This document shows positions 1 through 7,309 of a stretch of 38,181 bases of DNA, piece by piece; the stretch's first letter is position 1, and the number at the start of each line of letters is the position of its first letter. Location of the stretch: positions 1 to 38,181 of the forward strand of contig CAKZZH010000097.1 of NCBI GenBank assembly GCA_937885345.1. Direction: 5' to 3'. Below the pieces are notes generated by a model. The model was not told the origin of the DNA. It did no database searches and saw only the letters and a program-made list of their open reading frames with translations. The stretch comes from an uncultured Lachnospiraceae bacterium. Lineage in GTDB: Bacteria > Bacillota > Clostridia > Lachnospirales > Lachnospiraceae. The position numbers were made by a program, and so were the translations under genes.

Positions 1-75
1 TTTGCACCTGCCGCCTAAGATTTAGTTGATCAACTACACATAGTGTAACACATTGATTTAAAAAATCCTATAGCA

Positions 76-102
76 GAAGGTGTATTAAAGTACGCCTTTT
101 TT
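76..102 (+). terminator. Intrinsic terminator of a gene upstream of the window
   Basis: AGGTGTA and TACGCCT form a 7-bp stem with one G-U pair and a six-base loop, followed directly by six T. It would end a plus-strand transcript entering from the left and isolate the ABC cassette from it. Confidence 0.5.
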
Positions 103-311
103 AGGGTGTCTTCTCGCCTATCTTATCTCATTTCCATCTTTTTAGGATAGTATTCACTTTTAAAGGTGCTATTGGGGTAAATCCCCACAATTTATCGTCT
201 AAATGCTTCTCAATTCCGAAAGGCTATGGATACGTAGAATATTTTGCACGATTTTACACTGTGTGTCAAGTGTTTAGGCTATTATCGATATTTTAAAACT
301 ATTTTAAGATT

Positions 312-348
312 TCGTGCAAAAAATGAAGAAAAAAGTTGTCTTATGTTA
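312..348 (+). repeat. Left copy of an imperfect direct repeat (leader plus first codons)
   Basis: This segment, from TCGTGCAAAA through an ATG and the codons for MKKKVVLCY, is nearly identical to 3814-3850: two substitutions and one A-run length difference over about 37 bp. After ATGTTAT the two copies diverge at once. Here the frame is cut short by a stop 12 codons in, and the ABC permease gene follows. The pair flanks the whole transporter/secreted-protein cassette, as expected from a duplication or insertion event at this leader. Confidence 0.75.
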
Positions 349-383
349 TGAAGGGGAATAATAAAAAACGAGGTAAGGGAACA

Positions 384-1457
384 ATGAAATTATTATCTGC
401 GGTGTGGATATCAGTTAAGAACAATATTAGAAACTCTTTTTTTCTTTATGCTTTTATTCTCTTGGGGGTCTGTTTCTCACTAAGTACACATTTTATATCG
501 GTGGCTTTTGTTGGTATGTCAAGTAGTGCTAAAAATGAATATGCAACATATAACACGGTTTCTGTTATGGATGTTTCGGAATTGTCTGAGGAAAAAGTCC
601 AAAAAATAAAAGAACGAAATGTTGCTAATGTTTTCTTTATTCCCGATTCGAATGATTCCCCGATGATTATAGGCTGGTATGGAAAACGTCCAGCTAACTG
701 GTTTCCGCTCGGAGAGGGATCGTTTGATATGAGTGAGCCTTTGAATGCATATGTTTCGAGCGATATAGCAACGTTTTCATCGGATAAAGAAAACACTGTT
801 TCTGTCCTGGGAAAAGAGTATAAGGTAACCGGAAGCGGGGTTTTATGGTTATTTAATTTCGTGAATGGGATAGATGACAGATTTGCGGGACGATCGGTGA
901 CATCTTTTGTTATCGTGCCCATCTCGGAAATTGTAGGAATAGGAGGAAACAGTGGCTGCCTTAGGATTCAGTTTGTTAAGTACACAGGCGAAGATTTAGC
1001 ATTCGTTCAATCGCTGTTTCAGGAAAATGAGATAGTTCCACCGCTAAATAATGATTCGGGTCTGGAAAATATATATTATTTGGTTCCGATGGGGATTATA
1101 TGCATGCTGTCATATATTAACATTATCGTTTCATATTGGTATCTGCTAAAGCGACAAAAAAATGAATATGCTGTGTATCGGATTCTGGGAGCGACAGATA
1201 GGCAGATGCGAGCGATATTGGTAATAAAATATATAATGCTATATTTGTCCGGTTTCATTCTTTCATTAGTCATTCTGGCAATGTCCAAGCCGCTTCTGAG
1301 TATGCTCTGTATCGAGATATGGTATGACCCTGTAATTATTCTTATAACATTTATGATCGATATGGTAGCAACGCTATTGATAAGTGTTCCACAGATAAAC
1401 AGCATTTTGTCTTCGCGTGGAGGAACAGCTGCGTTGAGGAGAGGAGTGGACGTATGA
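384..1457 (+). CDS. FtsX/MacB-type ABC transporter permease (first subunit)
   Basis: Membrane subunit of an ABC transporter of the FtsX-like class, 357 aa from the ATG at 384; an AAGGGA motif just upstream supports this start over the in-frame ATG at 348. The layout is typical: one transmembrane segment near residues 14-35, a large outside domain of roughly 200 residues, then three C-terminal membrane segments. The cytoplasmic loop reads YAVYRILGATDRQ, the usual FtsX coupling-loop signature next to the ATPase. It overlaps the second permease by 4 nt (ATGA), so the two are probably translationally coupled and form a heterodimer. Proteins of this class move peptides or lipids out of the membrane or act as bacteriocin resistance/export pumps. 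The substrate here is unknown, but the small secreted protein three genes on is an obvious candidate. Confidence 0.85.
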   Translation: MKLLSAVWISVKNNIRNSFFLYAFILLGVCFSLSTHFISVAFVGMSSSAKNEYATYNTVSVMDVSELSEEKVQKIKERNVANVFFIPDSNDSPMIIGWYGKRPANWFPLGEGSFDMSEPLNAYVSSDIATFSSDKENTVSVLGKEYKVTGSGVLWLFNFVNGIDDRFAGRSVTSFVIVPISEIVGIGGNSGCLRIQFVKYTGEDLAFVQSLFQENEIVPPLNNDSGLENIYYLVPMGIICMLSYINIIVSYWYLLKRQKNEYAVYRILGATDRQMRAILVIKYIMLYLSGFILSLVILAMSKPLLSMLCIEIWYDPVIILITFMIDMVATLLISVPQINSILSSRGGTAALRRGVDV

Positions 1458-2602
1458 AACTATTATATTTGATATATAAATCCTGTTCCCGCTTTTTTAT
1501 ACGCGAAATACTTCTGATGATTCAGGTATTTATTGTTATTGTGCTATTAAATGCTGCGATTACGCCTTTGGTTAACAATGCGGCATTAGATGAAAAGATG
1601 CAATCGGGAATCCCCAAAGGGTCTTTGTATTATTCTGTGCCTTTTGGTGAAACGAATGCTATGTCGTTCATCGGAAAGCTTGAAGAACAAAGAGGTATTC
1701 GCGCAATCTGTAAGTCGTATGGAACTTCAGGATTTGTAAATGATGCCACTGCAGATATTGTTTTTTATAATAAAGCTGTATTTGAAAACCTTGAGACAGT
1801 TCTTCAAAAAGGCACATGGGAATTTAGTCAGGGAGGAGTTTTTGTTAATAGCCCCTTATATAACGACTTCGGCAATGTAGAATACACTGTAACTGTGCCT
1901 GAAATCGGCTTCTCAAAAACCTGTTCGGTTCAAGGAGTTATATATGATAGCGAGATCGTATATGATTTTCGGGCTTCCAGGTCGGAACCTTCTATAGCAT
2001 GCCTAGGAACAGATTTTATTTATAAACGGAATACTTCGGACAGTAGTACTGATTATTTGGTGATAATACCGGTAGAAGATGAGTTCTTCGAAAACTGTGA
2101 GGCGGATGCCGCGATAGTGGTTGTTGATCCGGACATTGTATCAGGAGATTATATTCAGGAACTTGAAGCAATGTTTTCAGGCAGTTTCTGCGATTTGGAT
2201 ACAATGTCTGCGACGGAGTACAAACGTATTGTTGAAACATTCAAAAATGAAATACTTATAGGAATACTGTTGCTTATTTCAACGTTGTTCGGCATAGGAG
2301 GATATTCATACCTTAAAGTAAAAAAACTTGAGAGACAAATGTCGGTATATTTAATCTGTGGTTGTACGGTCGGGCGTTGTTTAAGCATATCGGTAGTCTC
2401 ATCGGCAATTCTAATGCTGATCCCGACTATTACTGCTTTTTGCACCCGACGAAGCATTGTACTCAGTGAGGGTTATGATTCAATGACGGCCTTTCTGATC
2501 GTGTTGGTGATTGTAATATTTGCTATGTTTATGCCATTGTTGATGACTGTTTTCACATTTAGAAAAAAGACAGCAATAGAAATATTACATGGAGGATATT
2601 GA
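1454..2602 (+). CDS. FtsX/MacB-type ABC transporter permease (second subunit)
   Basis: Second FtsX-like permease, 382 aa, same topology as its neighbour: an N-terminal membrane helix (about residues 17-40), an extracellular domain of about 210 residues, and three C-terminal helices. The coupling loop (YLKVKKLERQMSVYLICG) corresponds to the Leu-Gly-Ala-type loop of FtsX proteins but is less canonical than in the first subunit. The start overlaps the upstream stop as ATGA. Its 3' end carries the GGAGG that serves the ATPase gene. The extracellular domain resembles no named domain I can recognise, so substrate assignment rests on context alone. Confidence 0.82.
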   Translation: MKLLYLIYKSCSRFFIREILLMIQVFIVIVLLNAAITPLVNNAALDEKMQSGIPKGSLYYSVPFGETNAMSFIGKLEEQRGIRAICKSYGTSGFVNDATADIVFYNKAVFENLETVLQKGTWEFSQGGVFVNSPLYNDFGNVEYTVTVPEIGFSKTCSVQGVIYDSEIVYDFRASRSEPSIACLGTDFIYKRNTSDSSTDYLVIIPVEDEFFENCEADAAIVVVDPDIVSGDYIQELEAMFSGSFCDLDTMSATEYKRIVETFKNEILIGILLLISTLFGIGGYSYLKVKKLERQMSVYLICGCTVGRCLSISVVSSAILMLIPTITAFCTRRSIVLSEGYDSMTAFLIVLVIVIFAMFMPLLMTVFTFRKKTAIEILHGGY

Positions 2603-2606
2603 TAAT

Positions 2607-3290
2607 ATGGCTAATTTAATAACACTTAAAGATATATCATTTTGCTACAATCCAGGGAAAAACAATGAGGTTACTGCTATAAACGGATTATCGTTGACGA
2701 TTGAAGAGGGCGAGTTTGTGGGCATCGTAGGCACTTCGGGAGCAGGAAAGAGTACTCTTTTGCATATTCTTGCGGGAATTCTGACACCATCGGGTGGAGT
2801 TTACCCTTATAAAGGGGAGGATATGTCCGGTAAGTCCCCAAAACAGATTGCAAGACTTAGAAATGCTGAATTTGGTTTTATTCTTCAGGATTTTGGCCTG
2901 ATCGGTAACAGCACTGGTTTGGAAAATGTTTGCCTCCCTCTGATGTTTTCGAAGGAACCTTGGAGAAATATCGAAAAAAAGGGAACTGAGGTTATGGATA
3001 AACTTGGGATTGAGCATCTTAAAGGGCGCAAGGTTAACGAAATGTCCGGCGGAGAATGTCAGAGAGTAGCTATCGCCCGTGCGCTGGTACATAAACCCTC
3101 TATAATCTTCGCTGATGAACCTACGGGAGCTTTGGATGTGAACAATACACGTTTTTTCATGAATCAGTTGGCGGAAATCAACAAAGAAGGAGTTTCAATT
3201 ATATTGGTCACACACGATGTGAATACACTGACGTCGTGTGAACGGGTAATCGAACTCTCTGACGGAAGAATTATTAAAGGAGGAGAATGA
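2607..3290 (+). CDS. ABC transporter ATP-binding protein (LolD/MacB type)
   Basis: Nucleotide-binding subunit of the transporter, 227 aa. All motifs are intact: Walker A GTSGAGKST, Q-loop (ILQDFGLI), signature MSGGECQRVAIARAL, Walker B IIFADEPTGALD and H-loop VTHD. MacB/LolD-family ATPases carry exactly this ADEPTGALD form. I prefer the ATG at 2607, which gives MANLITLKDISFCY, over the in-frame ATG at 2589, which overlaps the GGAGG and the previous stop. The gene completes a permease-permease-ATPase operon with overlapping genes throughout. Its own stop overlaps an ATG (ATGA at 3287) preceded by AAAGGAGG, the expected start of the next gene. Confidence 0.9.
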   Translation: MANLITLKDISFCYNPGKNNEVTAINGLSLTIEEGEFVGIVGTSGAGKSTLLHILAGILTPSGGVYPYKGEDMSGKSPKQIARLRNAEFGFILQDFGLIGNSTGLENVCLPLMFSKEPWRNIEKKGTEVMDKLGIEHLKGRKVNEMSGGECQRVAIARALVHKPSIIFADEPTGALDVNNTRFFMNQLAEINKEGVSIILVTHDVNTLTSCERVIELSDGRIIKGGE

Positions 3291-3315
3291 AAAGAAGCAT
3301 TTTAAAGCATTCGCA

Positions 3316-3687
3316 TTGATACTATCCATAATTGTCATTATGACATCATTTAACCTTGCAGTATTCGCTGCTGGCAAAAAGGCATATGGGGCAACATACT
3401 ATGGAGTAACAAACCATTGGAATCCTGTGAAGGATAAGGCATGGGCTACAATTACACGCAACGATGACCTGCCGGTGGCAAATAGATTATATGCAGAAAT
3501 GTGGGTTCAATATCAAAACAAAGATAACTTTTATTGGGAGGCTCCATTGAGGAGTCTGAAGTATAATGCCGAAAAGGAAGAAGTGATTCGGTGGCGATAT
3601 AGCTTAATGGCAATCAGAGTCCGTCTTGAAGCAACCGCGGAAGGGTGTGATGATTATGTATTAAATGCTACGGCCAGGACAAAATAA
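3316..3687 (+). CDS. Small secreted protein of unknown family, probable frameshift at its start
   Basis: Reading from a TTG at 3316 gives 123 aa with a hydrophobic N-terminus ending in NLAVFAAG, a typical signal-peptidase I site, then about 100 polar residues rich in Trp, Tyr and Arg. The natural start should be the ATG at 3287: it overlaps the ATPase stop and has a strong AAAGGAGG, but that frame stops after ten codons. One extra A in the AAAA run after that ATG would give an ideal signal peptide (MKKKHFKAFALILSII...). So the gene is either freshly inactivated, carries a sequencing error, or starts weakly at TTG. The setting (last gene of an FtsX-type ABC operon) resembles lactococcin-972-like bacteriocin loci, but I do not recognise that family's sequence here and leave the function open. 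Confidence 0.6.
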   Translation: MILSIIVIMTSFNLAVFAAGKKAYGATYYGVTNHWNPVKDKAWATITRNDDLPVANRLYAEMWVQYQNKDNFYWEAPLRSLKYNAEKEEVIRWRYSLMAIRVRLEATAEGCDDYVLNATARTK

Positions 3688-3765
3688 AATAACAATTGCT
3701 AGCTGATTACTTGTTCACATTATTTTCCGGATATTACGCCGACTCCTTGATGGTGAGGCAAAAAA

Positions 3766-3803
3766 AGATGTTAGGGCTTAGCTCTAACATCTTTTTAAAA
3801 TTT
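3766..3803 (+). terminator. Intrinsic terminator after the ABC/secreted-protein cassette
   Basis: AGATGTTAG and CTAACATCT form a perfect 9-bp stem, extended inward by a GC:GC pair, followed by TTTTT and then a second long T-run. The A-run on its left side means it could also stop transcription on the minus strand. Confidence 0.8.
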
Positions 3804-3813
3804 TTTTTGAAAA

Positions 3814-3850
3814 TCGTGCAAAAATGAAGAGAAAAGTTGTCCTATGTTAT
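3814..3850 (+). repeat. Right copy of the imperfect direct repeat
   Basis: Leader TCGTGCAAAA plus the codons for MKRKVVLCY. It matches 312-348 except for two substitutions and one base of A-run length. This copy opens the longer peptidase-like gene and is probably the parental arrangement. Confidence 0.75.
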
Positions 3851-4702
3851 AGTTCAGATAAACAGCTTACTGTTTCAGCAATTAAATGTGCGAGCGATTT
3901 CGCCGGAAATAAATACTCTGTTATAGAGTGTGCGCCGTACATGATCTTTTGTGAGACCTCAGGGGTGTTTGTTGAATACTCAGCTACTTCACTCTCGCCG
4001 TATTTGAACAGAAACGGGGATCTTTATTACTGTGGACCGACATATTACTACGAAAAAGTCGGAAGATCAGAGCTTGAGCATACTCTGCTGAAAAACGAAA
4101 GTATTAATGTGAAAGAGATTGCCGGGTACGCGGACGTATGCAATGTTTTCGTCAAGAATAACCTAGAGCAGAAAAACGAGGTGGTACTGAATTATATAAA
4201 AAATGGTGCCGAAAAAGAATCATTTTCTGATTATGCCGGATTAGGAAGGCTTAAGGCTAAAGCGAACTCTTCCGGCCATGTGGCGCATGAGTCGTTCTTT
4301 GCAGATATGAAATCACCATGCGGTTACTTCTCATATACTCAGTCAAATACGATATGCGGATATATCGGATTAGCAATGGCGATTGCCTACCGTGATTGCT
4401 ATACAGATGATAGATATATGGACGACACATTTTGGGCTGACCAGAATAAAACACTTAGAGAAGGCAGAAATTCGTTTGGAGCTGTGTTAAGGAAAAAATA
4501 TGGAACGCGAGATTCTTTAAATGCTGCAGAGATCAAGGCAGTTAGTGAATCGTATTTCAAGAGCATAGGCCTGAGTGTGAACCATACGGCGCATTTTGGT
4601 ATAAACAATTATTCACAGGTATACGTTTCCAGGGCGATCGGAAGTATATATATTACATTAAAACAAGGCAGGTGTTGTAAGATGCTGCAAAGTCAACGCT
4701 GA
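3824..4702 (+). CDS. C39-like cysteine peptidase, probably truncated at the C-terminus
   Basis: 292 aa. The middle contains NTICGYIGLAMAIAYRDCY, matching the active-site Cys helix (CGYxxxAMxxAYxD) of C39-like putative cysteine peptidases common in Firmicutes. Upstream, LYYCGPTYYYEK fits the Tyr/Gly-rich segment those proteins carry before the catalytic domain. The expected His-containing half (an HAVVxYG-type motif) is absent: after VSRAIGSIYI the sequence becomes a basic, Cys-containing tail (LKQGRCCKMLQSQR) and stops. A different frame then opens with an unrelated hydrophobic segment. The N-terminus has no clear signal peptide, also unusual for this group. I read it as a decayed gene with the catalytic Cys but not the His. 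The start has no strong ribosome site and is taken from the first ATG after the repeat. Confidence 0.5.
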   Translation: MKRKVVLCYSSDKQLTVSAIKCASDFAGNKYSVIECAPYMIFCETSGVFVEYSATSLSPYLNRNGDLYYCGPTYYYEKVGRSELEHTLLKNESINVKEIAGYADVCNVFVKNNLEQKNEVVLNYIKNGAEKESFSDYAGLGRLKAKANSSGHVAHESFFADMKSPCGYFSYTQSNTICGYIGLAMAIAYRDCYTDDRYMDDTFWADQNKTLREGRNSFGAVLRKKYGTRDSLNAAEIKAVSESYFKSIGLSVNHTAHFGINNYSQVYVSRAIGSIYITLKQGRCCKMLQSQR

Positions 4703-4839
4703 TAATTACTCTGTTTCTTTTGCCTATCTTTTATTGTATGGAATTGTGATAAGCGCTATAATGATGATAAGTAATCCTTACTGGATTGAGAATCAAAACT
4801 TTATTCTAAGAAATGCAGTTCAAATATGGAGAACTAATA

Positions 4840-5442
4840 ATGCAGGAAGTAATTATAAAAAAGGAAAACGTGAAATCATCGCTGTCCGACAGCCAGATAG
4901 TCGACTTATACTGGCAAAGGAACGAAGACGCAATCCGGGAAACAGACAAACAATATGGGGGTCTGCTTTTCAGGGTAGCCTATAATATACTTCAAGACAC
5001 GCAGGACAGTGAGGAATGCAAGAATGACGCATATTTTAAGGCATGGAACAGCATTCCGCCGGCAAGACCGCTGCACTTGGCTGCATTTGTTGCTGAAATC
5101 TCCAGAAATAACGCACTGAACAGGTATAAGGAAAAAATGAGAAAAAAACGTGTACCTTCTGAATTGACTGTTTCCATCGATGAGATGGAAGAGTATCTGA
5201 CTGCCGATGGCAATCCTGAAACGAAGCATTTGAATGGCGAACTAAAAGATTTGATCAACCAGTACCTTACTACGCTTTCTGAAGGCCAGCGGTATATATT
5301 CATCGGACGGTTCTGTGTTGCAGACACGTTGGAGGATATCGCGGGTGAGCTTGGAGTCCATTCGTCCACGGTACAGCGTGAAGCAGAGCGTATCAAAAGA
5401 AATTTAAGAAATCTTCTGGAAAGGAACGATTATTATGTTTGA
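4840..5442 (+). CDS. ECF-type RNA polymerase sigma factor
   Basis: About 200 aa from the ATG at 4840, preceded by GGAG at 4828-4831; an in-frame ATG at 4813 is less likely. Sigma region 2 is recognisable as YGGLLFRVAYNILQDTQDSEE followed by AYFKAWNSIPP, the standard ECF helix pattern. Region 4 covers LTTLSEGQRYIFIGRFCVADTLEDIAGELGVHSSTVQREAERIKRNLR, a helix-turn-helix. These short sigma factors with a tiny one-helix partner are frequent in Clostridia. The next gene overlaps by 8 nt and encodes such a partner. ECF factors usually direct a small regulon including their own operon. Which genes here are targets is not visible from the sequence. Confidence 0.85.
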   Translation: MQEVIIKKENVKSSLSDSQIVDLYWQRNEDAIRETDKQYGGLLFRVAYNILQDTQDSEECKNDAYFKAWNSIPPARPLHLAAFVAEISRNNALNRYKEKMRKKRVPSELTVSIDEMEEYLTADGNPETKHLNGELKDLINQYLTTLSEGQRYIFIGRFCVADTLEDIAGELGVHSSTVQREAERIKRNLRNLLERNDYYV

Positions 5443-5676
5443 CAGAGAAAAGTGGGTCGATGCGCTCGGCCAGATAGATGAAAAATACATGGTTGAGTAT
5501 TATGAAAGAAAACTTGGCAGGAAAACTAACAAGAAAAACAGGGACTCGTGCAGGTATGGAAGTGGCTTGCAGGAATAGCCGCTGTAGTACTTATCGGAGT
5601 GGTTTCGATATTTGCGTATAGAATTATTAACATCATAGAGGATGCGGAAGGAGAAATCAGAAGACTGCTGGAATGA
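5435..5676 (+). pseudogene. Anti-sigma factor-like gene broken by a frameshift
   Basis: The first frame begins MFDREKWVDALGQIDEKY, the start typical of small anti-sigma partners of clostridial ECF factors, and runs into a stop after 47 codons (5576). From about 5530 another frame continues the expected protein: VWKWLAGIAAVVLIGVVSIF is a clear transmembrane helix, followed by a short charged tail ending at 5676. A single indel near the A-rich stretch at 5530-5550 would restore one protein of about 80 residues with a cytoplasmic sigma-binding part and one membrane anchor. If the break is real, the cognate sigma factor may lack its normal inhibitor. Confidence 0.65.
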
Positions 5677-5715
5677 TAGTCCTGTTCGGTGGAATCTCCA
5701 AAATCCTGCTCAATA

Positions 5716-5744
5716 CTGTCAAATGTGTGATAATATGTTATAAT
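5716..5744 (+). promoter_or_regulatory. Predicted promoter of the ylmH-rluF-ligA-metA operon
   Basis: A perfect -10 TATAAT (5739-5744) stands 17 bp from CTGTCA, a partial match to TTGACA. The transcript would start about where the perfect hairpin at 5753 begins. Confidence 0.5.
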
Positions 5745-5752
5745 GTTTGATG

Positions 5753-5784
5753 ATAAGGGGATACACCTTCGTGTATCCCCTTAT
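5753..5784 (+). promoter_or_regulatory. Perfect 14-bp hairpin at the 5' end of the ylmH leader
   Basis: ATAAGGGGATACAC and its exact complement enclose a CTTC loop. No T-run follows on either strand, so it is a poor intrinsic terminator. Its place just downstream of the -10 box suggests a 5'-terminal stem-loop that could stabilise the mRNA or bind a regulator. Confidence 0.55.
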
Positions 5785-5812
5785 ATTACAATACGAAGGG
5801 TGTTTCGGTAAA

Positions 5813-6571
5813 ATGATCGATAATATTCATAAACGGATTCTTGAACTGGCAAGCAGAGTATATAATGAGAACAGGTATGTATATACGGATTTTCTGAATA
5901 TTGCGGAGTTATCGGAATTCTATGAAATGAGGGATGCAAAGCATGAGTTTGATTTCGTAAAGGCCGAGGCTTTCGGAGGAATGGAGGACTGCGAGAGGTG
6001 CATTGTCAGATTCGGAGACGAAGAACTTTGCGGATATGAGGAGGAGTATCCGATAACGCTTCTTGAGGTTAAGCCTGTCGCCGCCAAATTTGCTGACGAT
6101 CTTAGTCACCGCGATTATCTGGGTTCGGTTATGGGACTGGGGATTGAACGCGAAAAGACGGGGGATATCTATATCCTGGATAACTGCGGATATATTTTTG
6201 TGCCTGATGCGATAGCGGATTATATTATCGCAAACCTTGAATACGTGAAGCACACCAAAGTTAAGGTCAGAAGGTGTGAGAAGGTTCCGGATGGCCTTAT
6301 GAAGCATTTTACCGAGGAGGAGATCATAGTAGCCAGCGAGAGAGCAGATGCGGTCATTTCTGCGATCTACAAGCTCTCAAGGGATGCCTCGCTTGAACTG
6401 TTTCGAGGCGAGAAGGTGTATATTAACGGACGCATCTGTACCTCCAACTCCAAGACGCTTAAGGATGGCGATACCGTTTCCGTCAGAGGTTACGGTAAAT
6501 TTGATTATAAAGGTGAATGCGGGACTACCCGCAAAAGCAAATTATATGTTAAAATAGCAGTTAGGCGGTGA
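5813..6571 (+). CDS. ylmH: YlmH-family S4-domain RNA-binding protein
   Basis: 252 aa from the ATG at 5813 (MIDNIHKRILELASRV), preceded by GAAGGG. The longer frame to 5747 would translate the leader hairpin and is rejected. Hallmarks of YlmH are present: the N-terminal helical part, the central segment with HRDYLGSVMGLGIEREKTGDI, the strongly conserved core of the family, and a C-terminal S4 domain (about residues 180-240, YKLSRDASLELFRGEKVYINGR). In Firmicutes YlmH sits in the division cluster and binds RNA/ribosomes, with a role in rescue of stalled ribosomes reported for Bacillus. Here it heads an operon with a pseudouridine synthase (3-nt gap), consistent with a ribosomal role. Confidence 0.88.
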   Translation: MIDNIHKRILELASRVYNENRYVYTDFLNIAELSEFYEMRDAKHEFDFVKAEAFGGMEDCERCIVRFGDEELCGYEEEYPITLLEVKPVAAKFADDLSHRDYLGSVMGLGIEREKTGDIYILDNCGYIFVPDAIADYIIANLEYVKHTKVKVRRCEKVPDGLMKHFTEEEIIVASERADAVISAIYKLSRDASLELFRGEKVYINGRICTSNSKTLKDGDTVSVRGYGKFDYKGECGTTRKSKLYVKIAVRR

Positions 6572-6574
6572 CGA

Positions 6575-7309
6575 ATGGAATCGATCAGGATCAACAAATA
6601 CATAAGTATGTGCGGCATTTGTTCAAGGCGCGAGGCGGACAGGCTGATCGAGCAGGGACTTGTGACGATTGACGGCAGGACGGCCGGTTGCGGCGATAAA
6701 GTAGCAGACGGGCAGGAGGTTAAGGTGCGCGGTAGGAAGGCCGAGATCATAAGCGGCGACTCGTTGAAGGTCTATGCTCTTAATAAACCTGTCGGAATTA
6801 TTTCTTCCATGAGCGATGAGCAGGGCGAAGGACTTCAAAGATTCGTCGGTAAAACCGGACTCAGATTATATCCTGTCGGAAGACTCGATAAGGACTCTCA
6901 GGGACTGGTGCTTCTTACCAATGACGGTGCGCTTGCAAAAGGCATTATGAAAGCGGGCGAGGGGCATGAGAAGGAATATATCGTAAGCGTTGACAATGAA
7001 ATTACCGAAGAAGATCTCAAAGCTCTTGAAAGCGGTGTTATGATATATAATAAAGCAACCGATGATATGGTCAGGACGGTGCCTTGCAGATGTAAAAGAA
7101 TAAGCAGATATACATTTTCCATTGTGCTTATTCAGGGGCTTAACAGGCAGATAAGACGAATGTGCGAAAGTCTTGGATACAGCGTGGTTACGCTTACGAG
7201 AACAAGGATCATGAATATCCGTCTTGAAAACCTGCAAAGCGGAGAAATGCGTGAAATTACCGGCTCAGAGCTGGATGAACTTAGAAAGAGCGTCAGATCA
7301 AATGGATAA
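6575..7309 (+). CDS. rluF: rRNA pseudouridine synthase, RluF-like (RsuA/RluB/E/F family)
   Basis: 244 aa. The N-terminal S4 domain (RINKYISMCGICSRREADRLIEQG) positions the enzyme on rRNA. The catalytic segment YPVGRLDKDSQGLVLLTNDG contains the invariant Asp of the family. LNRQIRRMCESLGYSV is the conserved C-terminal motif of the RsuA/RluB/RluF group. The DKDSQG form, rather than DxxTEG, points to RluF (23S rRNA) over RluB or RsuA, but the exact target uridine cannot be read from sequence. It follows ylmH by 3 nt and overlaps ligA by 8 nt. Confidence 0.82.
   Translation: MESIRINKYISMCGICSRREADRLIEQGLVTIDGRTAGCGDKVADGQEVKVRGRKAEIISGDSLKVYALNKPVGIISSMSDEQGEGLQRFVGKTGLRLYPVGRLDKDSQGLVLLTNDGALAKGIMKAGEGHEKEYIVSVDNEITEEDLKALESGVMIYNKATDDMVRTVPCRCKRISRYTFSIVLIQGLNRQIRRMCESLGYSVVTLTRTRIMNIRLENLQSGEMREITGSELDELRKSVRSNG

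Larger units (their letters stand above)
1..383. other. Gene-free left flank of the accessory island
   Basis: I see no convincing coding frame in this AT-rich stretch. It holds a 14-bp perfect palindrome (TAGTTGATCAACTA, 23-36), an intrinsic terminator near 76-102, a small GGGG-TAAAT-CCCC hairpin around 174-186, and a perfect 10-bp inverted repeat (TTTTGCACGA at 242-251, TCGTGCAAAA at 312-321) flanking the presumed promoter of the ABC cassette. A short frame beginning ATG at 323 encodes only MKKKVVLCYEGE before a stop. It matches the start of the peptidase gene at 3824 and looks like a truncated copy. No good -35/-10 pair could be fixed; TATTAT at 280-285 is a possible -10. Confidence 0.6.

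Noticed and set aside
1..383. Mobile element end or attachment site at the left flank
   Set aside because: The 14-bp palindrome and short inverted repeats are suggestive, but no transposase, integrase or target duplication was found.
3287..3687. Lactococcin 972 family bacteriocin
   Set aside because: Context and size are suggestive but I could not see the family's conserved residues, so only an unknown secreted protein is claimed.
4662..4985. Separate small membrane protein gene in another frame (RCCKVNADNYSV...)
   Set aside because: One hydrophobic segment, then the frame runs antiphase through the ECF sigma gene. No ribosome site; probably a gene remnant.
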